DNA from: Nostoc commune NIES-4072
GTDB lineage: Bacteria; Cyanobacteriota; Cyanobacteriia; Cyanobacteriales; Nostocaceae
Direction: 5' to 3'
NCBI RefSeq assembly: GCF_003113895.1
Contig: NZ_BDUD01000001.1
Span: 3,560,308 to 3,624,307 of the forward strand
DNA length: 64,000 nucleotides
Every line of letters begins with the position of its first letter. Position 1 is the first letter of the stretch. Both the position numbers and the translations under genes were made by a program. The notes below the pieces were generated by a model that was not told the origin of the DNA, made no database searches, and saw only the letters and a list, made by a program, of their open reading frames with translations. This document shows positions 35,428-44,942 of this stretch, piece after piece.

Positions 35428-35473
35428 ATACTTAATTTCGTTCAAAAATCAAATAGTAATCCTATATGATGAT

Positions 35474-36040
35474 TCACCTTCCAAAAATCAAAGCATCAAG
35501 CGAATAAGCACCAGGGCCTAAAACTGCGATCGCAATCAGCATCACACAATACATAAAAGCCTTTTCCCAACTTGGCGGTTCACCTTGTCCTAAAGCACCT
35601 TGATACTGTTCTTGAGGAATTAAGTATGGATCTTGAGCTACAAAAGGCTTACTTCCAGAAATGTGCAAATATATCGCAAAAATCATTGAGCAGAGAATGG
35701 GCAAAGTTGCTAAGAGTGTGAGGAATCCAATAATCAGAAAAATTCCGCCACCTAACATCGATGCAGCTGATAAAAAGCAAAGAAAGACAGGCGTTTTTAG
35801 AGACTCAGCCCACCGTCGAAGATGCGTTATCTTGGGATAGCCGTGTAGTATAAACAACCAGCCAAGGCTAACTCTGAGAAGTAAAAGTGCTAATCCGGGA
35901 AATCCGTCAGGATACACAGGAGAAAGTGAACTTAACAAGTGTGGACTTAGCTGTGGGAAATTAAATTCAGCTACGAAAAAAGCGAGTTCCTTCGGAATAG
36001 CTCCGCTTAACGCTACACCCAACCCAAATTGATAAATCAT
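35474..36040 (-). CDS. DoxX-family membrane protein (188 aa)
   Basis: Four hydrophobic segments (about residues 48-68, 85-103, 105-128, 162-180). LALLLLRVSLGWLFILHGYPK and GGGIFLIIGFLTLLATLP are the DoxX/terminal-oxidase-like pattern. Its start overlaps the gluconolactonase-like gene by 4 bp (ATGA, 36037-36040), so they are coupled. DoxX proteins are linked to quinone or oxidant metabolism; function here is unknown, but pairing with a sugar-lactonase suggests electron transfer during sugar oxidation. Confidence 0.75.
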   Translation of the reverse strand: MIYQFGLGVALSGAIPKELAFFVAEFNFPQLSPHLLSSLSPVYPDGFPGLALLLLRVSLGWLFILHGYPKITHLRRWAESLKTPVFLCFLSAASMLGGGIFLIIGFLTLLATLPILCSMIFAIYLHISGSKPFVAQDPYLIPQEQYQGALGQGEPPSWEKAFMYCVMLIAIAVLGPGAYSLDALIFGR

Positions 36041-36942
36041 AGTTGTACACCACGGGTATTAAGGTCGATAACATATAACGAATGACCGGCTGTGATAAAT
36101 AAGCGATCGCTTTCTTTACCACCGAAAGTCAGGTTAGCTGATGTCTCCGGTACAAAAATTTTTCCTAAGCGAGTTCCGTCGGGGGCGTATATCTGCACAC
36201 TGTCTTGAGAACTAGTAAAAACATTGCCATGTTTGTCAACCCGCAGTCCATCCGGTTGTCCTGGCTCAATGACTGCAAATACACGCCCATTCTTTACATA
36301 GCGATTGCCCACAACTTCATAGACACGAATATGGTGAGGCCCCCCAGGAATATTAAACGCAGCTGTATCTGAAACATACAGCATACTTTCGTCTGGACTG
36401 AAAGCCAACCCATTAGGGCGTACCATATCTGTTACTAAAGGATAAATCTCACCTGTTGCTGGATCAAAGCGATAGACGTAACTTCCGGGTTGTTCCTGTT
36501 CCCCTCCGTAACCTTGGTTTGGCTCGGTAATCCCATAAGGCGGATCGGTGAACCAAATCGTGCCGTCGCTTTTGACTACCAAATCATTTGGACTGTTCAG
36601 GCGTTTGTTGTCGTAGCGATCGACTAAAACCTTCCATTCACCATCATGTTCGCGTCGGATAATAGCACGCAGACCAGAGGAACAGGCAACCAGACGACCC
36701 TCTAAGTCACGGTAATTACCGCTTTGGTAATCAGATGGATCTCGTAGGACAGTCACGTTGTCAGTTGGACTCCACCGTAACAGGCGGTTGCCGTGAGCAT
36801 CGCTCCACACAACACTGTCATCTTCATGGAAGTAAACAGGCCCCTCGCTATGGACTGCACCCTTAGCAAGCTTTTGAAGTGAGGCTCCTGGGCGTACAAT
36901 AGCACGCAGGCGATCGTCATAAATCTCAATGGCTTCAGGCAT
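36037..36942 (-). CDS. SMP-30 / gluconolactonase-like protein (301 aa)
   Basis: A six-bladed propeller with the SMP-30 metal site: EGPVYFHEDDSVVWSDAHGN (Glu), LNSPNDLVVKSDGTIWFTDP (Asn and Asp) and RPNGLAFSPDESMLYVSDT (Asn and Asp). It hydrolyses a sugar lactone such as gluconolactone, the product of the glucose dehydrogenase encoded about 3 kb away. AGGAGA precedes the ATG. Cytoplasmic, with no signal peptide. Coupled by ATGA to the DoxX gene. Confidence 0.85.
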   Translation of the reverse strand: MPEAIEIYDDRLRAIVRPGASLQKLAKGAVHSEGPVYFHEDDSVVWSDAHGNRLLRWSPTDNVTVLRDPSDYQSGNYRDLEGRLVACSSGLRAIIRREHDGEWKVLVDRYDNKRLNSPNDLVVKSDGTIWFTDPPYGITEPNQGYGGEQEQPGSYVYRFDPATGEIYPLVTDMVRPNGLAFSPDESMLYVSDTAAFNIPGGPHHIRVYEVVGNRYVKNGRVFAVIEPGQPDGLRVDKHGNVFTSSQDSVQIYAPDGTRLGKIFVPETSANLTFGGKESDRLFITAGHSLYVIDLNTRGVQL

Positions 36943-37545
36943 AGAAATCTCCTGTTATTTAACTTGGCTACTGACGATAAATAGCAGGTCTAAATTAATA
37001 CTAAAATACTGTAGATGTATATTTAATATTGTGCAACAAACTGAGTGTAAAGTTTCTAGCTATTTTAATCAGTTACTAAATACAATATTGAAGTTGATTA
37101 TTATAAAGCTAATTCTTACTCTATTGATTTCCATTAACATGGAACCATAGATATAGATTGCAACAAAAGACTATTTCTATTCAAAACAAAATTATTTGTG
37201 TTCAAAATTAAACATTTTTTAACACAATCGAATTAATAGCTCCATCAAAAATGCCAAGCAAAATTTATTTACTATTTTTGTAAAGAAATTACATGGCTAA
37301 TTTACACAATAGAAATAAAAAATGAAATTAAAATGAAATACTAACCTGTCTTTAGGCATAAATAAATATTAATCCATTGGAGAGAAGCAATATTGTAATT
37401 AAAGCTTTAGTCTAAGCATAAGAATCTGTCTTTAGAGCTATTTAAATTTTGAGAAAACTTATAAATTAACTTAACTATTGCCAAATTACTTTGCCGCCTC
37501 AAAGAAATTAAGCCGTAATTAATATGAGATTACGAATTATCAATT
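36943..37545. other. AT-rich divergent promoter region (SMP-30 / GMC)
   Basis: About 600 bp without a gene; ATGAAAT direct repeats at 37322-37339 are listed separately. The short ORF at 36929-37150 overlaps the SMP-30 start and looks noncoding. Confidence 0.6.
37322..37339. promoter_or_regulatory. ATGAAAT-N4-ATGAAAT direct repeat upstream of the GMC gene
   Basis: ATGAAAT at 37322-37328 and 37333-37339, 11-bp period; this is the complement of the ATTTCAT box found upstream of rppA and between the SDR and VOC genes. No third inverted copy is seen at the expected distance. Confidence 0.5.
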
Positions 37546-39120
37546 ATGACTAGCATCACAGAACATTACGACATCATTATTATAGGTACAGGAGCGGGTG
37601 GAGGTACATTAGCCCACCGCCTTGCACCCACAGGTAAAAAAATTCTAGTACTGGAAAGAGGCGACTTTTTACCGAGAGAGAAAGCTAACTGGAACCCAGA
37701 GGAAGTCTATCAAAAACATCGTTACCATACTGATGAGCAATGGTATAACAAGGAAGGTAAAGCCTTTCAACCTCAGACAGGTTACTGGGTTGGTGGCAAT
37801 ACCAAACTCTACGGTGCAGCCCTAATTCGATTCCGGGAGCGAGATTTTGAAAGGGTAATTCATAAAGGAGGAATTTCTCCAGAATGGCCTTTGAAGTATC
37901 AAGACTTTGAGCCATACTACACCCAAGCAGAAAAGCTATATGACGTGCATGGACAGGAAGGAGAAGACCCCACAGAACCACCTCGCAGCGAACCATATCT
38001 CTATCCGCCAGTCAGCCATGAGCCAGATATGCAGTCTCTCGCTGATGGCATTCGGGAACTGGGTTATTATCCATTTCACCTGCCATTAGGATTAAAGCTG
38101 AATGAAAGCGATCGCACCAATAGTCCCTGTATTCGCTGCGATACTTTTGACGGATACCCCTGTTTAGTACAAGCAAAAGCCGATGCTGATGTCAACGCCA
38201 TTCGTCCGGCTCGTGAAAAGTATGCCAATGTTACTCTTTTAACTAATGCCAAAGTCTTGCGGCTGCATACCAGTGAGTCGGGGCGAGAAGTGACAAAGGT
38301 AGAAACTGAAATTGCAGGAGAGCAACATTGGTTCACAAGCGATATTGTGGTTGTTGCCTGTGGTTCTGTCAACTCAGCTGCTTTGCTGTTACGCTCTGCT
38401 AATGACAAACATCCCAACGGATTAGCAAATAGTTCCGATCAGGTGGGGCGGAATTTCATGAAGCAACTGGAAACGGCCATAGTTTCCATACACCTAGAAG
38501 TGAATCACGCCAACTTTCAAAAAACGATCGCTGTCAACGATTTTTACTGGGGAGAGCCAGATTTTCCTTATCCAATGGGCATGGTGCAGAATACAGGTAA
38601 TGTCCTAGCTGATATGATTCCCGGAGAAGCACCACCACTGATGGCTCCATTTGTCAAACTGATTCCTCATTTTGAGCGCCATTTGCTGGCCGAGCGTTCG
38701 GTTGGCTGGTGGTTACAGACAGAGGATTTACCAAACCCAAATAATCGGATTCGGATGGTGGGCGACAAGATTCATGTTGACTATACACTGAACAATACCG
38801 AAGCAAGCGATCGCTTAATTCACCGATGGACATCTGTACTCAAGTCAATCCCTCACTCTGCTAAACACGTCCTGCCATTTAGCCTTTATCCCCGCACTCA
38901 CCTACCTGAACAAGCAGTTGCTCATCAATGTGGTAGTTGTCGATTTGGCACAGATCCCAAAACCTCAGTCCTTGACATCAATTGCCGTACTCATGATGTC
39001 GATAATCTTTATGTTGTAGATAGTAGTTTCTTTCCGTCAAATTCTGGTGCTAACCCAACACTTACAATTATGGCGAATGCATTGCGTGTTGGCGATCTGC
39101 TTGCAGCACGCTCCGCGTAG
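37546..39120 (+). CDS. GMC-family FAD-dependent oxidoreductase (524 aa)
   Basis: IIIGTGAGGGTLAHRLAPTG at residues 10-29 is the FAD-binding fingerprint, followed by ILVLERGDFLPRE. The C-terminal GMC motif includes HQCGSCRFGTDP and VVDSSFFPSNSGANPTLTIM. A Cys-rich CIRCDTFDGYPC loop near residue 198 recalls sugar dehydrogenases of this family. Length 524 is normal. It oxidises an alcohol or sugar hydroxyl, passing electrons to a membrane acceptor or O2. Upstream are two ATGAAAT boxes. The last codons come from a GCACGCTCCGCGTAG repeat-like sequence, so the C terminus may be slightly altered. Confidence 0.87.
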   Translation: MTSITEHYDIIIIGTGAGGGTLAHRLAPTGKKILVLERGDFLPREKANWNPEEVYQKHRYHTDEQWYNKEGKAFQPQTGYWVGGNTKLYGAALIRFRERDFERVIHKGGISPEWPLKYQDFEPYYTQAEKLYDVHGQEGEDPTEPPRSEPYLYPPVSHEPDMQSLADGIRELGYYPFHLPLGLKLNESDRTNSPCIRCDTFDGYPCLVQAKADADVNAIRPAREKYANVTLLTNAKVLRLHTSESGREVTKVETEIAGEQHWFTSDIVVVACGSVNSAALLLRSANDKHPNGLANSSDQVGRNFMKQLETAIVSIHLEVNHANFQKTIAVNDFYWGEPDFPYPMGMVQNTGNVLADMIPGEAPPLMAPFVKLIPHFERHLLAERSVGWWLQTEDLPNPNNRIRMVGDKIHVDYTLNNTEASDRLIHRWTSVLKSIPHSAKHVLPFSLYPRTHLPEQAVAHQCGSCRFGTDPKTSVLDINCRTHDVDNLYVVDSSFFPSNSGANPTLTIMANALRVGDLLAARSA

Positions 39121-39233
39121 CAAAATCCCGTTCGCCCTTGGCATCCCGTAGGGAAGGGTACACTAACGCATAGCTTAACGATTGAAATGAACAGGTTATT
39201 GGTCAAGAGTAAATAGCAAAAAGGAGAAACATT

Positions 39234-39614
39234 ATGACGAAGGATGAACGACAAATTACACCAATTGAGCAACCACAGATTCAATCTCAACAGGACGAGT
39301 CAGAACATATAGATTCTGATCCCTTAGCGACAGGTCTAGGTGCTGTGGGAGGTGGCTTTGCAGGAGCCGCACTGGGTCGCTCAATTGGTGGTAAGATGGG
39401 TGCTGCAATTGGTGGGCTTGCAGGGGCAATTACTGGTGGGCTTGCAGCCAATAAGTTGGCAGAATATGTAGAGGAATTTACTGAAGAACTCGAACCGACA
39501 GTTGGATTGGGGTTAGGAGCAAATCACAAACCAATTGAATTACCTAGTCACTATAGTTGGGAAGAACTACAAGCACTATCAAAACCTCAAGGTGAAAAAA
39601 TGCAAGCTACATGA
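39234..39614 (+). CDS. Glycine-zipper hypothetical protein (126 aa)
   Basis: AAAAAGGAGAAACATT precedes the ATG, a good ribosome binding site. Residues 28-75 form a glycine zipper (GAVGGGFAGAALGRSIGGKM, then GAAIGGLAGAITGGLAAN), able to insert in membranes or form tight helical packing. The flanks are polar and acidic; the tail is YSWEELQALSKPQGEK. Function unknown. It is about 110 bp behind the GMC gene and could share its transcript. Confidence 0.65.
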   Translation: MTKDERQITPIEQPQIQSQQDESEHIDSDPLATGLGAVGGGFAGAALGRSIGGKMGAAIGGLAGAITGGLAANKLAEYVEEFTEELEPTVGLGLGANHKPIELPSHYSWEELQALSKPQGEKMQAT

Positions 39615-40152
39615 CGTAAGAATTCAGCACTCAGGAGACAGAAGTCAGAATTTACAAGCAATAAGCGCATAATTCATCTACTAATTGAGAAAAATTCAAC
39701 TAAATTTTCTAGCATTCTGACTCCTGAATTCTCTTCGATAATCATTTTAGTAAAGGCAACCCACAGTCACAATTGAGTCATATTCTTACGAAGAAAATGT
39801 TTTTGTGACAACTATCAATAACATAGTTGTCACATCATTTATAAAATAGCTCTACCAGTCCTAAATCATTCGTAAAAATCCCTATTTATTACCTCTCTTT
39901 GTCCTCTATATTTCCGTGGTTCGATTCAAAAAATATTTTTCAAAACTCATTTATGATTGCTATATAAAGTTTGCTTCCTATTATTGAGATAATAAATATT
40001 GATAACTTAACAAGCAGAAAAACTTTATTTTTGAATAAATCAAAAACTATGCAGGCATCAATATTTATTTCTTAAGTAGAATAAGAATTTCATAATTATT
40101 TCACTTTTTCGTGAAAGCGTAATTAAAGAAGGTTTTTAGCACTGGGTTGACT
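39615..40152. other. Intergenic region with GAATTCAG..TCAGAAT repeats and rppA operator
   Basis: No gene is seen. A repeat of GAGTCAGAA-type units (39622-39652, 39714-39734, mostly inverted) lies at the 5' end, and the ATTTCAT array (40087-40117) at the 3' end. The rest is AT-rich. Confidence 0.65.
40087..40117 (+). promoter_or_regulatory. ATTTCAT-N4-ATTTCAC-N6-GTGAAAG operator upstream of rppA
   Basis: Direct repeats start at 40087 and 40098 (11-bp period), and the inverted copy at 40111 (13 bp on). The layout equals that at 33442-33472. It ends 36 bp before the rppA start, fitting autoregulation. Confidence 0.65.
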
Positions 40153-40887
40153 ATGCGGCTGATATTAGTTGAGGATGAAGCAGATTTAGGTGCAGCAATC
40201 AAACAAGTCCTGAGCCATGAGGCGTATATAGTTGACTGGTTTCTAGATGGTACTCAGGCATGGCAATATTTAGAAACTGGCTGGACTGAGTACACACTTG
40301 CGATTTTTGATTGGATGCTGCCTGGAGTATCGGGGATAGAGTTGTGTAAATGGTTGCGCGATCGCCAATTAACTCTGCCTGTATTAATGCTAACGGCTAA
40401 AGACCGAATGGAGGAAAAGATTATTGGTCTAGATAGCGGTGCAGATGATTATTTGGTTAAACCCTTTGATATGGCAGAACTGCTGGCAAGATTGCGGGCA
40501 TTACAACGGCGATCCTCTTACGTGGGAGCAACGCTAACACCTCAAGTCCAACCCCGACGCTTACAAGTAGGTTGCCTAACTCTCAATTACAGCACTCATC
40601 AACTTACTCGTCAGTATGGTCACGGAGAAAATCAAGTATTCTCTTTAACTGTCAAGGAATTTCAATTGTTGGAATATTTCATGAGACATCCTAACCAAAT
40701 TGTCAGCCGCGACCAAATTATTAATCAGCTTTGGGAAATTGGTGCAGAGCCAGTTAGTAATGTCGTAGCAGCACAAATTCGCTTATTGAGACGTAAATTA
40801 GGAGAAGAAGAGAACGAATCTTTGATTGAAACTGTTTATGGTGTGGGCTATCGTCTCAATATTCCAGCTGCGGAAATAAGCAGATGA
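40153..40887 (+). CDS. rppA: OmpR-family response regulator, RppA type (244 aa)
   Basis: Receiver domain residues 1-115 with the acidic pocket (VEDEADLG), the phosphoacceptor Asp in LAIFDWMLPG, Thr in MLTAKD and the conserved Lys in YLVKPFDM. The winged-helix DNA-binding domain (about 140-240) has LTVKEFQLLEYFMRHPNQIV and TVYGVGYRLN. Sequence style and the following kinase fit the cyanobacterial RppA/RppB pair, which in Synechocystis responds to redox and nickel. I use ATG 40153 rather than a TTG 6 bp before it. The kinase starts 42 bp downstream. Confidence 0.85.
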   Translation: MRLILVEDEADLGAAIKQVLSHEAYIVDWFLDGTQAWQYLETGWTEYTLAIFDWMLPGVSGIELCKWLRDRQLTLPVLMLTAKDRMEEKIIGLDSGADDYLVKPFDMAELLARLRALQRRSSYVGATLTPQVQPRRLQVGCLTLNYSTHQLTRQYGHGENQVFSLTVKEFQLLEYFMRHPNQIVSRDQIINQLWEIGAEPVSNVVAAQIRLLRRKLGEEENESLIETVYGVGYRLNIPAAEISR

Positions 40888-40929
40888 TTTCTGCTAAGAC
40901 AGCGACACTTTCATCAAGGTTATAAAAAT

Positions 40930-42264
40930 ATGCAACGCAATCCCATTTTCCACCAGACTCGGTTGCGGCTGGCAGCTTGGTATACCCTCGTCATGGGCGG
41001 TATTTTAGGGCTATCTAGTTTGGGAGTTTATAGTGTGGTTGCCCATGCCTACTATGAAACCATAGACCAGGGATTGCAATCAGTCGCAAACGCACTCCAT
41101 AAAAGTATTGAACCGGCTTGGCAACAACCCGGACAATTACAACGCCTTGCGAAAGAATTTTCTTTAGAATTATGTGTGGCTCAGACAAATTGCTTGCCTA
41201 AAACAACAGCCATTAAAAAATCAATCGCAGAAGCGGCGAATCCAGTTAATTACTATATACGCTTATTGGATAGCTCAGGAAAACTTTTTGCTAGTGGAGG
41301 CATGGAATTTGACAAGTTACCGATTACCTCAGAATTACAGCATTGGCAAATCTTAACAGATTCCTCTGGCACTCGATACCGCGAAATCACTTTACCTTTG
41401 TATACTCAAAACCAGGTTTCGGGTTATCTACAAGTGGCGCGTAGTATCACCGATTTAGACCAACATCTGGCTTATTTAAAATTAGCTTTGATGTTGGGAT
41501 TACCAATTTCCATGATTTTCGTTGGTTTGTCTAGTTGGTGGTTGGCAGGAAGGGCAATGCAACCTGTATATCTTTCCTATCAACAAATGCAACAATTTAC
41601 TGCTGATGCTGCCCATGAGTTTCGCACACCTTTAGCAGCTATGTATTCTACTATTGAAGCTGCTATCAAGTTACAGCAAGAACCAAAATCCAATGGTGGA
41701 ATTTTAGATGTACTCAAACGCCAAAATCGGCGCTTATCACAACTAGTTGGAGATTTATTGCTATTAACTAGAATAGACCAAAAAGAACTAACAGGAGAAT
41801 ATCAGTCTTGCTGTTTAAATGATTTAATTAGCGATTTAACTGAGGAATTAGCATTTTTGGCAGTAGAAACTAAAGTAAATCTCTCTAAACAGGTGCAAGT
41901 CTCAGAAAAACTGTATGTGATGGGAAATGAAGAACAGCTTTATCGCTTAATTTCCAACTTAATTGCCAATGCAATTCAAGCTACATCTAGCGGTGGAAAA
42001 GTCACGGTTTTTTTGGAAAAAAGTGAGCTTTACGCCATGATTAAAGTTGAAGATACAGGAATTGGTATTGCTGTTGAACATCAACAGCGAATTTTCGATC
42101 GCTTCTACCGAGTAGATCGCAACCGCTCTCGTACCTCTGGCGGTTCGGGTTTGGGATTAGCCATCGCAATCGCGATCGCCAGAGCGCATAAAGGCAATAT
42201 TCACGTTCAAAGTCAACCTGGGCTAGGTAGTACATTTACAGTTCGACTTCCACTTTCATTGTGA
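40930..42264 (+). CDS. rppB: Sensor histidine kinase, RppB type (444 aa)
   Basis: Two membrane segments (about residues 14-36 and 180-203) enclose an extracytoplasmic sensor region with two Cys in ELCVAQTNCLPK. The dimerisation helix holds ADAAHEFRTPLAAMYS with the phosphorylated His. The ATP-binding domain has NLIANAIQAT (N box), DTGIGI, FDRFYRVDRN and SGLGLAIAIA. With the adjacent RppA regulator it forms a two-component system; the Cys pair hints at redox or metal sensing, which is inference. Confidence 0.87.
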   Translation: MQRNPIFHQTRLRLAAWYTLVMGGILGLSSLGVYSVVAHAYYETIDQGLQSVANALHKSIEPAWQQPGQLQRLAKEFSLELCVAQTNCLPKTTAIKKSIAEAANPVNYYIRLLDSSGKLFASGGMEFDKLPITSELQHWQILTDSSGTRYREITLPLYTQNQVSGYLQVARSITDLDQHLAYLKLALMLGLPISMIFVGLSSWWLAGRAMQPVYLSYQQMQQFTADAAHEFRTPLAAMYSTIEAAIKLQQEPKSNGGILDVLKRQNRRLSQLVGDLLLLTRIDQKELTGEYQSCCLNDLISDLTEELAFLAVETKVNLSKQVQVSEKLYVMGNEEQLYRLISNLIANAIQATSSGGKVTVFLEKSELYAMIKVEDTGIGIAVEHQQRIFDRFYRVDRNRSRTSGGSGLGLAIAIAIARAHKGNIHVQSQPGLGSTFTVRLPLSL

Positions 42265-42389
42265 GTTCTGGAAATAAATGTTACTATCTAGTGCATTATT
42301 TATCTTGATAACGATATTCTATGTTAAGTAAGTTGGTGGGAATAAACCAAATTATATTACGAAATATAAATATGCTTAAAACCCTTACC

Positions 42390-42423
42390 AATGACTAATG
42401 ACTAATGACTAATGACTAATGAC
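42390..42423. repeat. Heptamer tandem repeat (AATGACT)5
   Basis: Four perfect copies of AATGACT plus six bases of a fifth, in the gap between rppB and the DUF389 gene. Confidence 0.88.
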
Positions 42424-42512
42424 AATCACCGCCATTTAGCTTTAATTACACCGACTTACTTAAAGCTTTTGTTTAAAATCCAGAATCTAAAATCATTTGA
42501 TTTGGAGGAGTT

Positions 42513-43523
42513 TTGATAAATAATATTCGCGATCGCTTTAGGGGTTTTAAGCACAAAAGGGTTGAACCATCACAACTAAAACAGTTGGTACATGAGTTGT
42601 TAGAAGAGTCTAGTCTCGACGCAACATATTTGATTTTGATTATTGGCTCATGTGCGATCGCTACATTTGGTCTACTTGCCAATAGCACTGCTGTAATTAT
42701 CGGCGCAATGATTATCGCACCTCTAATGTTGCCAATTCGAGGTTTAGCTTTTGGTGCATTAATTGGAAATATTAACCTATTTCGTAAAGGCGTAATAGCA
42801 GTATTCTTAGGCACATTATTAGCACTTGTAATTTCTTGCAGTATCGGTTGGATCGTTAATCTACCTAGTTTCGGCAGTGAAGTGCTATCTCGCTCCAAAC
42901 CTAACCTGCTTGATTTGGGTATTGCAGTCGCAGCAGGTTGTATCAGTGGCTACGCTAAGGTAAATTCAAAAATCTCTGCTAGTGTAGCAGGGACAGCAAT
43001 CGCTGTTGCCCTTATGCCCCCAATTTGCGTTATCGGTTTAGGTCTAGCAAAATTTAACTTGTCACTCAGTTTAGGAGCGACTTTGCTCTACCTAACGAAC
43101 CTTTTGGGTATTAGCCTTGCTTGTATGCTGACATTTTTATTCACCGGCTATTCTCCTGTCGGTCGCGCCCAAAAAGCGCTGCTATCGGCATTGGCGTTAA
43201 CAGGTGCTTTACTGATACCTTTAACTGTCAGCTTTACCCGATTAGTTAGACAAGCAGAACTCGAAACCCATTTGAGAAAGGCACTGCTGAACCGAACTGT
43301 AACTTTTCAGCGTTTAGAACTACTGAAAACTGATACTAATTGGCTGAGTAATCCGCCTCAAGTTCGCTTGAGCGTTAGCGCACAAGAACCTGTAACATCA
43401 AAGCAAGTAAGTCTTTTAGAAGCGTTTCTTGAAAAAGAAATTGGGCAACGTTTTTCCTTGATTTTTGAAGTTAGTCAGGTGCAAGAAGTCAGAGGAGAAA
43501 AATCAGATTATCCTCACAAATAA
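42513..43523 (+). CDS. DUF389-domain membrane protein (336 aa)
   Basis: GGAGGAG precedes a TTG start at 42513; no ATG fits before residue 26, so TTG is preferred. After a polar 30-residue N terminus, six or seven membrane segments cover residues about 35-235. TAVIIGAMIIAPLMLPIRG and AVAAGCISGYAKVNSKISAS are DUF389 signatures. A soluble domain closes the protein. Function unknown in the family. Other membrane genes follow: MscS-like, SLH, a second DUF389 and an ion channel. Confidence 0.8.
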   Translation: MINNIRDRFRGFKHKRVEPSQLKQLVHELLEESSLDATYLILIIGSCAIATFGLLANSTAVIIGAMIIAPLMLPIRGLAFGALIGNINLFRKGVIAVFLGTLLALVISCSIGWIVNLPSFGSEVLSRSKPNLLDLGIAVAAGCISGYAKVNSKISASVAGTAIAVALMPPICVIGLGLAKFNLSLSLGATLLYLTNLLGISLACMLTFLFTGYSPVGRAQKALLSALALTGALLIPLTVSFTRLVRQAELETHLRKALLNRTVTFQRLELLKTDTNWLSNPPQVRLSVSAQEPVTSKQVSLLEAFLEKEIGQRFSLIFEVSQVQEVRGEKSDYPHK

Positions 43524-43757
43524 AATAGATATTGACCGAATTAAATATGCGTTATTCTGAACTATTCTACAGACGTAACACTGTTACCTCTGTACATTCA
43601 TTTTCACTCTTATGTCTAATATCTAAAATTTTATTATCCTGCCCTAAAATAAATTTTTCATCCTATTTATAGATAGTAAAAACTAACTAAAGGTAGAGTT
43701 AAATATCAAAATCTTTTTATATTCTTATTAAGGTTGACTAATTAAGCAAGTAAGATC

Positions 43758-44896
43758 ATGAATGCAGATATATCCGCACTCTGGGACAGAGTTCAGGGAA
43801 TGATTAACGGATTCATTGTCCTACTGCCGAATATCGTGCTGGCATTGATTGTCTTTGCAATCTTCTTCGCGGTGGCTAGAGCAATTAAGAGAGTAGTTAA
43901 ACGATTAACTCGCGATCGCCACCAAGCTCGGAATCTAGGACTAGTACTGGGACGCTTGGCGCAAGGTACAATACTCTTAATCGGGCTATTTGTGGCTTTG
44001 TCAATTGTAATACCGACATTTCGAGCCGGAGATTTGATACAACTACTGGGGATTAGCGGTGTAGCGATCGGCTTTGCCTTTCGTGACATTCTACAAAACT
44101 TCTTGGCTGGGATTCTGATCCTCTTGACAGAGCCGTTCCAAATCAATGACCAAATAGTTTTTAAAGACTTTGAGGGAACTGTAGAAAATATTGAGACACG
44201 AGCGACAACAATTAGAACTAGGACTTACGCACACTCTACGAATTCTCGGCGCTCTTGGCGTCTTGGCGGTTCGAGAAATTAAGCTTTTTAGCAATTTTTG
44301 CGTAAGTCCTAAGAACTTACGATGGTCGCCGTATTGTGATTCCTAACTCAGAATTGTTCACTAATTCGGTCACTGTGAACACTGCCTTTGACAGTCGCCG
44401 ACTACAGTATGATGTCGGTATTGGTTACGGCGATGATATAGACCGAGCCAAGGAGTTAATGCTTGAAGCATTGCATAATGTGCCAGAAATACTGAAAGAC
44501 CCTGCTCCTGATGTGCTGCTTATGGAACTAGCCGAAAGTACCGTTAATATCCGCATTCGTTGGTGGATCAACCCGCCACGACGTGCAGATGACCTCGCCT
44601 CACGGGACAAGGTGCTTTCTACAATTAAGAAAACTTTAGTCGAAAACGGCATCGATTTACCCTTTCCCACACAGCAAATTTTATTCCATGACCAGACAGA
44701 AGAGACAGATGGCGATGTCTGGCGACAAGCCGCTCCGCGTCTACGCTCTCATCAACGTGAAGGTTGGCCATCTGGTAAAGGCAAAATACCAAAACCCCGT
44801 AACATTGGTGATTCACTCAAGTTACTTGCTCAAGAGCGCTCCCCACGAGATGACAACGGTAAGGTAGATTCTCCAAAAGCTAAGGATGAAAACTAA
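43758..44896 (+). pseudogene. Mechanosensitive channel (MscS) gene broken by a MITE
   Basis: The two halves align along almost their entire length with the intact MscS paralogue encoded at 48592-49599. The N-terminal half (43758-44218) contains the TM3 pore helix region GISGVAIGFAFRDILQNFLA; the C-terminal half (from about 44317) resumes YGRR-equivalent residues and the beta domain. Between them is a 93-bp element with a 5-bp target duplication, adding 98 bp and shifting frame. A second insertion of repeat-like sequence (44711-44747) adds about 12 residues in frame (VWRQAAPRLRSH). The gene was therefore functional until recently; flanking sequence is undamaged. Confidence 0.88.
44219..44311. 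mobile_element. 93-bp MITE with 13-bp terminal inverted repeats
   Basis: Ends TAGGACTTACGCA (44219-44231) and TGCGTAAGTCCTA (44299-44311) are perfect inverted repeats. The 5-bp sequence AGAAC directly repeats at 44214-44218 and 44312-44316. Removing the element and one AGAAC restores the MscS reading frame (TIRTYDGRR), as in the intact paralogue. No coding capacity; a transposase in trans is required. Confidence 0.92.
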
Positions 44897-44942
44897 ATTT
44901 CTTGCTGCTTAACCTGGTGAATTTATTAAAGACAAATCACAT

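Noticed and set aside
36929..37150. 73-aa plus-strand frame
   Set aside because: AT-rich promoter region with Ile/Leu/Asn bias and no conserved motif.
39009..39290. 93-aa minus-strand frame
   Set aside because: Antisense across the GMC 3' end and the start of the glycine-zipper gene; no supporting motif.
42390..42423. Possible CRISPR array
   Set aside because: Units are 7 bp with no spacers, so this is a heptamer tandem repeat.
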